This document shows positions 5,524 to 5,572 of a stretch of DNA of 5,572 nt, piece after piece. Within the stretch, counting starts at the first letter, position 1, and each line of letters begins with the position of its first letter. The stretch spans positions 1 through 5,572 of the forward strand of contig UQRJ01000207.1 in assembly GCA_900543345.1 (NCBI GenBank), given 5' to 3'. This DNA is from an uncultured Sporolactobacillus sp. (GTDB taxonomy: Bacteria; Bacillota; Bacilli; Bacillales; Sporolactobacillaceae). Made by a program: the position numbers and the translations under genes. The notes under the pieces were generated by a model. That model did not search any database. It was given only the letters and a program-made list of their open reading frames with translations, and was not told where the DNA came from.

Positions 5524-5572
5524 CTGTCTCTTATACACATCTCCGAGCCCACGAGACCCTAAGACATCTCGT
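5524..5572 (-). other. Untrimmed Illumina Nextera i7 adapter (artefact)
   Basis: This is the inverted copy of bases 1-46 plus three bases. Positions 5524-5542 are the Tn5 mosaic end (CTGTCTCTTATACACATCT), 5543-5557 the linker (CCGAGCCCACGAGAC), 5558-5565 the index CCTAAGAC, and 5566-5572 the start of the outer flow-cell sequence (ATCTCGT). Genomic sequence ends at about 5523. The first adapter base could by chance also be genomic. Confidence 0.97.

Noticed and set aside
1..5572. Near-identical inverted repeats with Tn5 mosaic ends at both edges, like the ends of a composite transposon
   Set aside because: The repeats include the Nextera linker and an index sequence and stop exactly where read-through adapter would; no transposase is present. 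This is a library artefact.

Overview
The window reads as a fragment of a low-to-middle GC Bacillota chromosome, most likely a lactic acid bacterium (Lactobacillaceae or a close relative). The reasons are the Gram-positive type of NagA with a His-X-His metal site, two complete or partial mannose-family PTS systems, strong GGAGG-type ribosome binding sites, and short U-tailed hairpin terminators. The genus cannot be fixed from the sequence alone. The first 46 and last 49 bases are not genomic. They are inverted copies of an untrimmed Illumina Nextera i7 adapter (19-base mosaic end, linker, 8-base index), so the biological sequence is about 47-5523 and both edge genes are cut by the library or assembly.

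Left arm, + strand: the C-terminal half of a mannose-family EIIC (47-490) overlaps a complete EIID (465-1280). A 24-base perfect tandem repeat follows and runs into a hairpin terminator (1352-1394). Next is cutC (1445-2191), with its own ribosome binding site. Between 2192 and 2454 there is no gene. The stretch holds a terminator candidate for cutC (+ strand, 2283-2316) and another for the opposing operon (- strand, 2219-2268).

Right arm, - strand, read from the right edge: the C-terminal part of an EIIB (5309-5523), then EIIC (4504-5295, AgaW-like), EIID (3660-4514), a strong intrinsic terminator (3627-3651), and an amino-sugar-6-phosphate deacetylase, nagA/agaA type (2455-3606, TTG start). 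The expected pathway is uptake and phosphorylation of an N-acetylated hexosamine (GalNAc or GlcNAc) by the PTS, followed by cytosolic deacetylation to hexosamine-6-phosphate. The EIIA component of both systems, the downstream deaminase/isomerase and any regulator lie outside the window.

The two arms are convergent: two separate mannose-family PTS operons face each other across cutC and nagA. I see no undescribed defence, mobile or RNA system. The most unusual local structures are the tandem repeat that duplicates one arm of the PTS terminator, and the terminator wedged between EIID and nagA with no room for a promoter after it.
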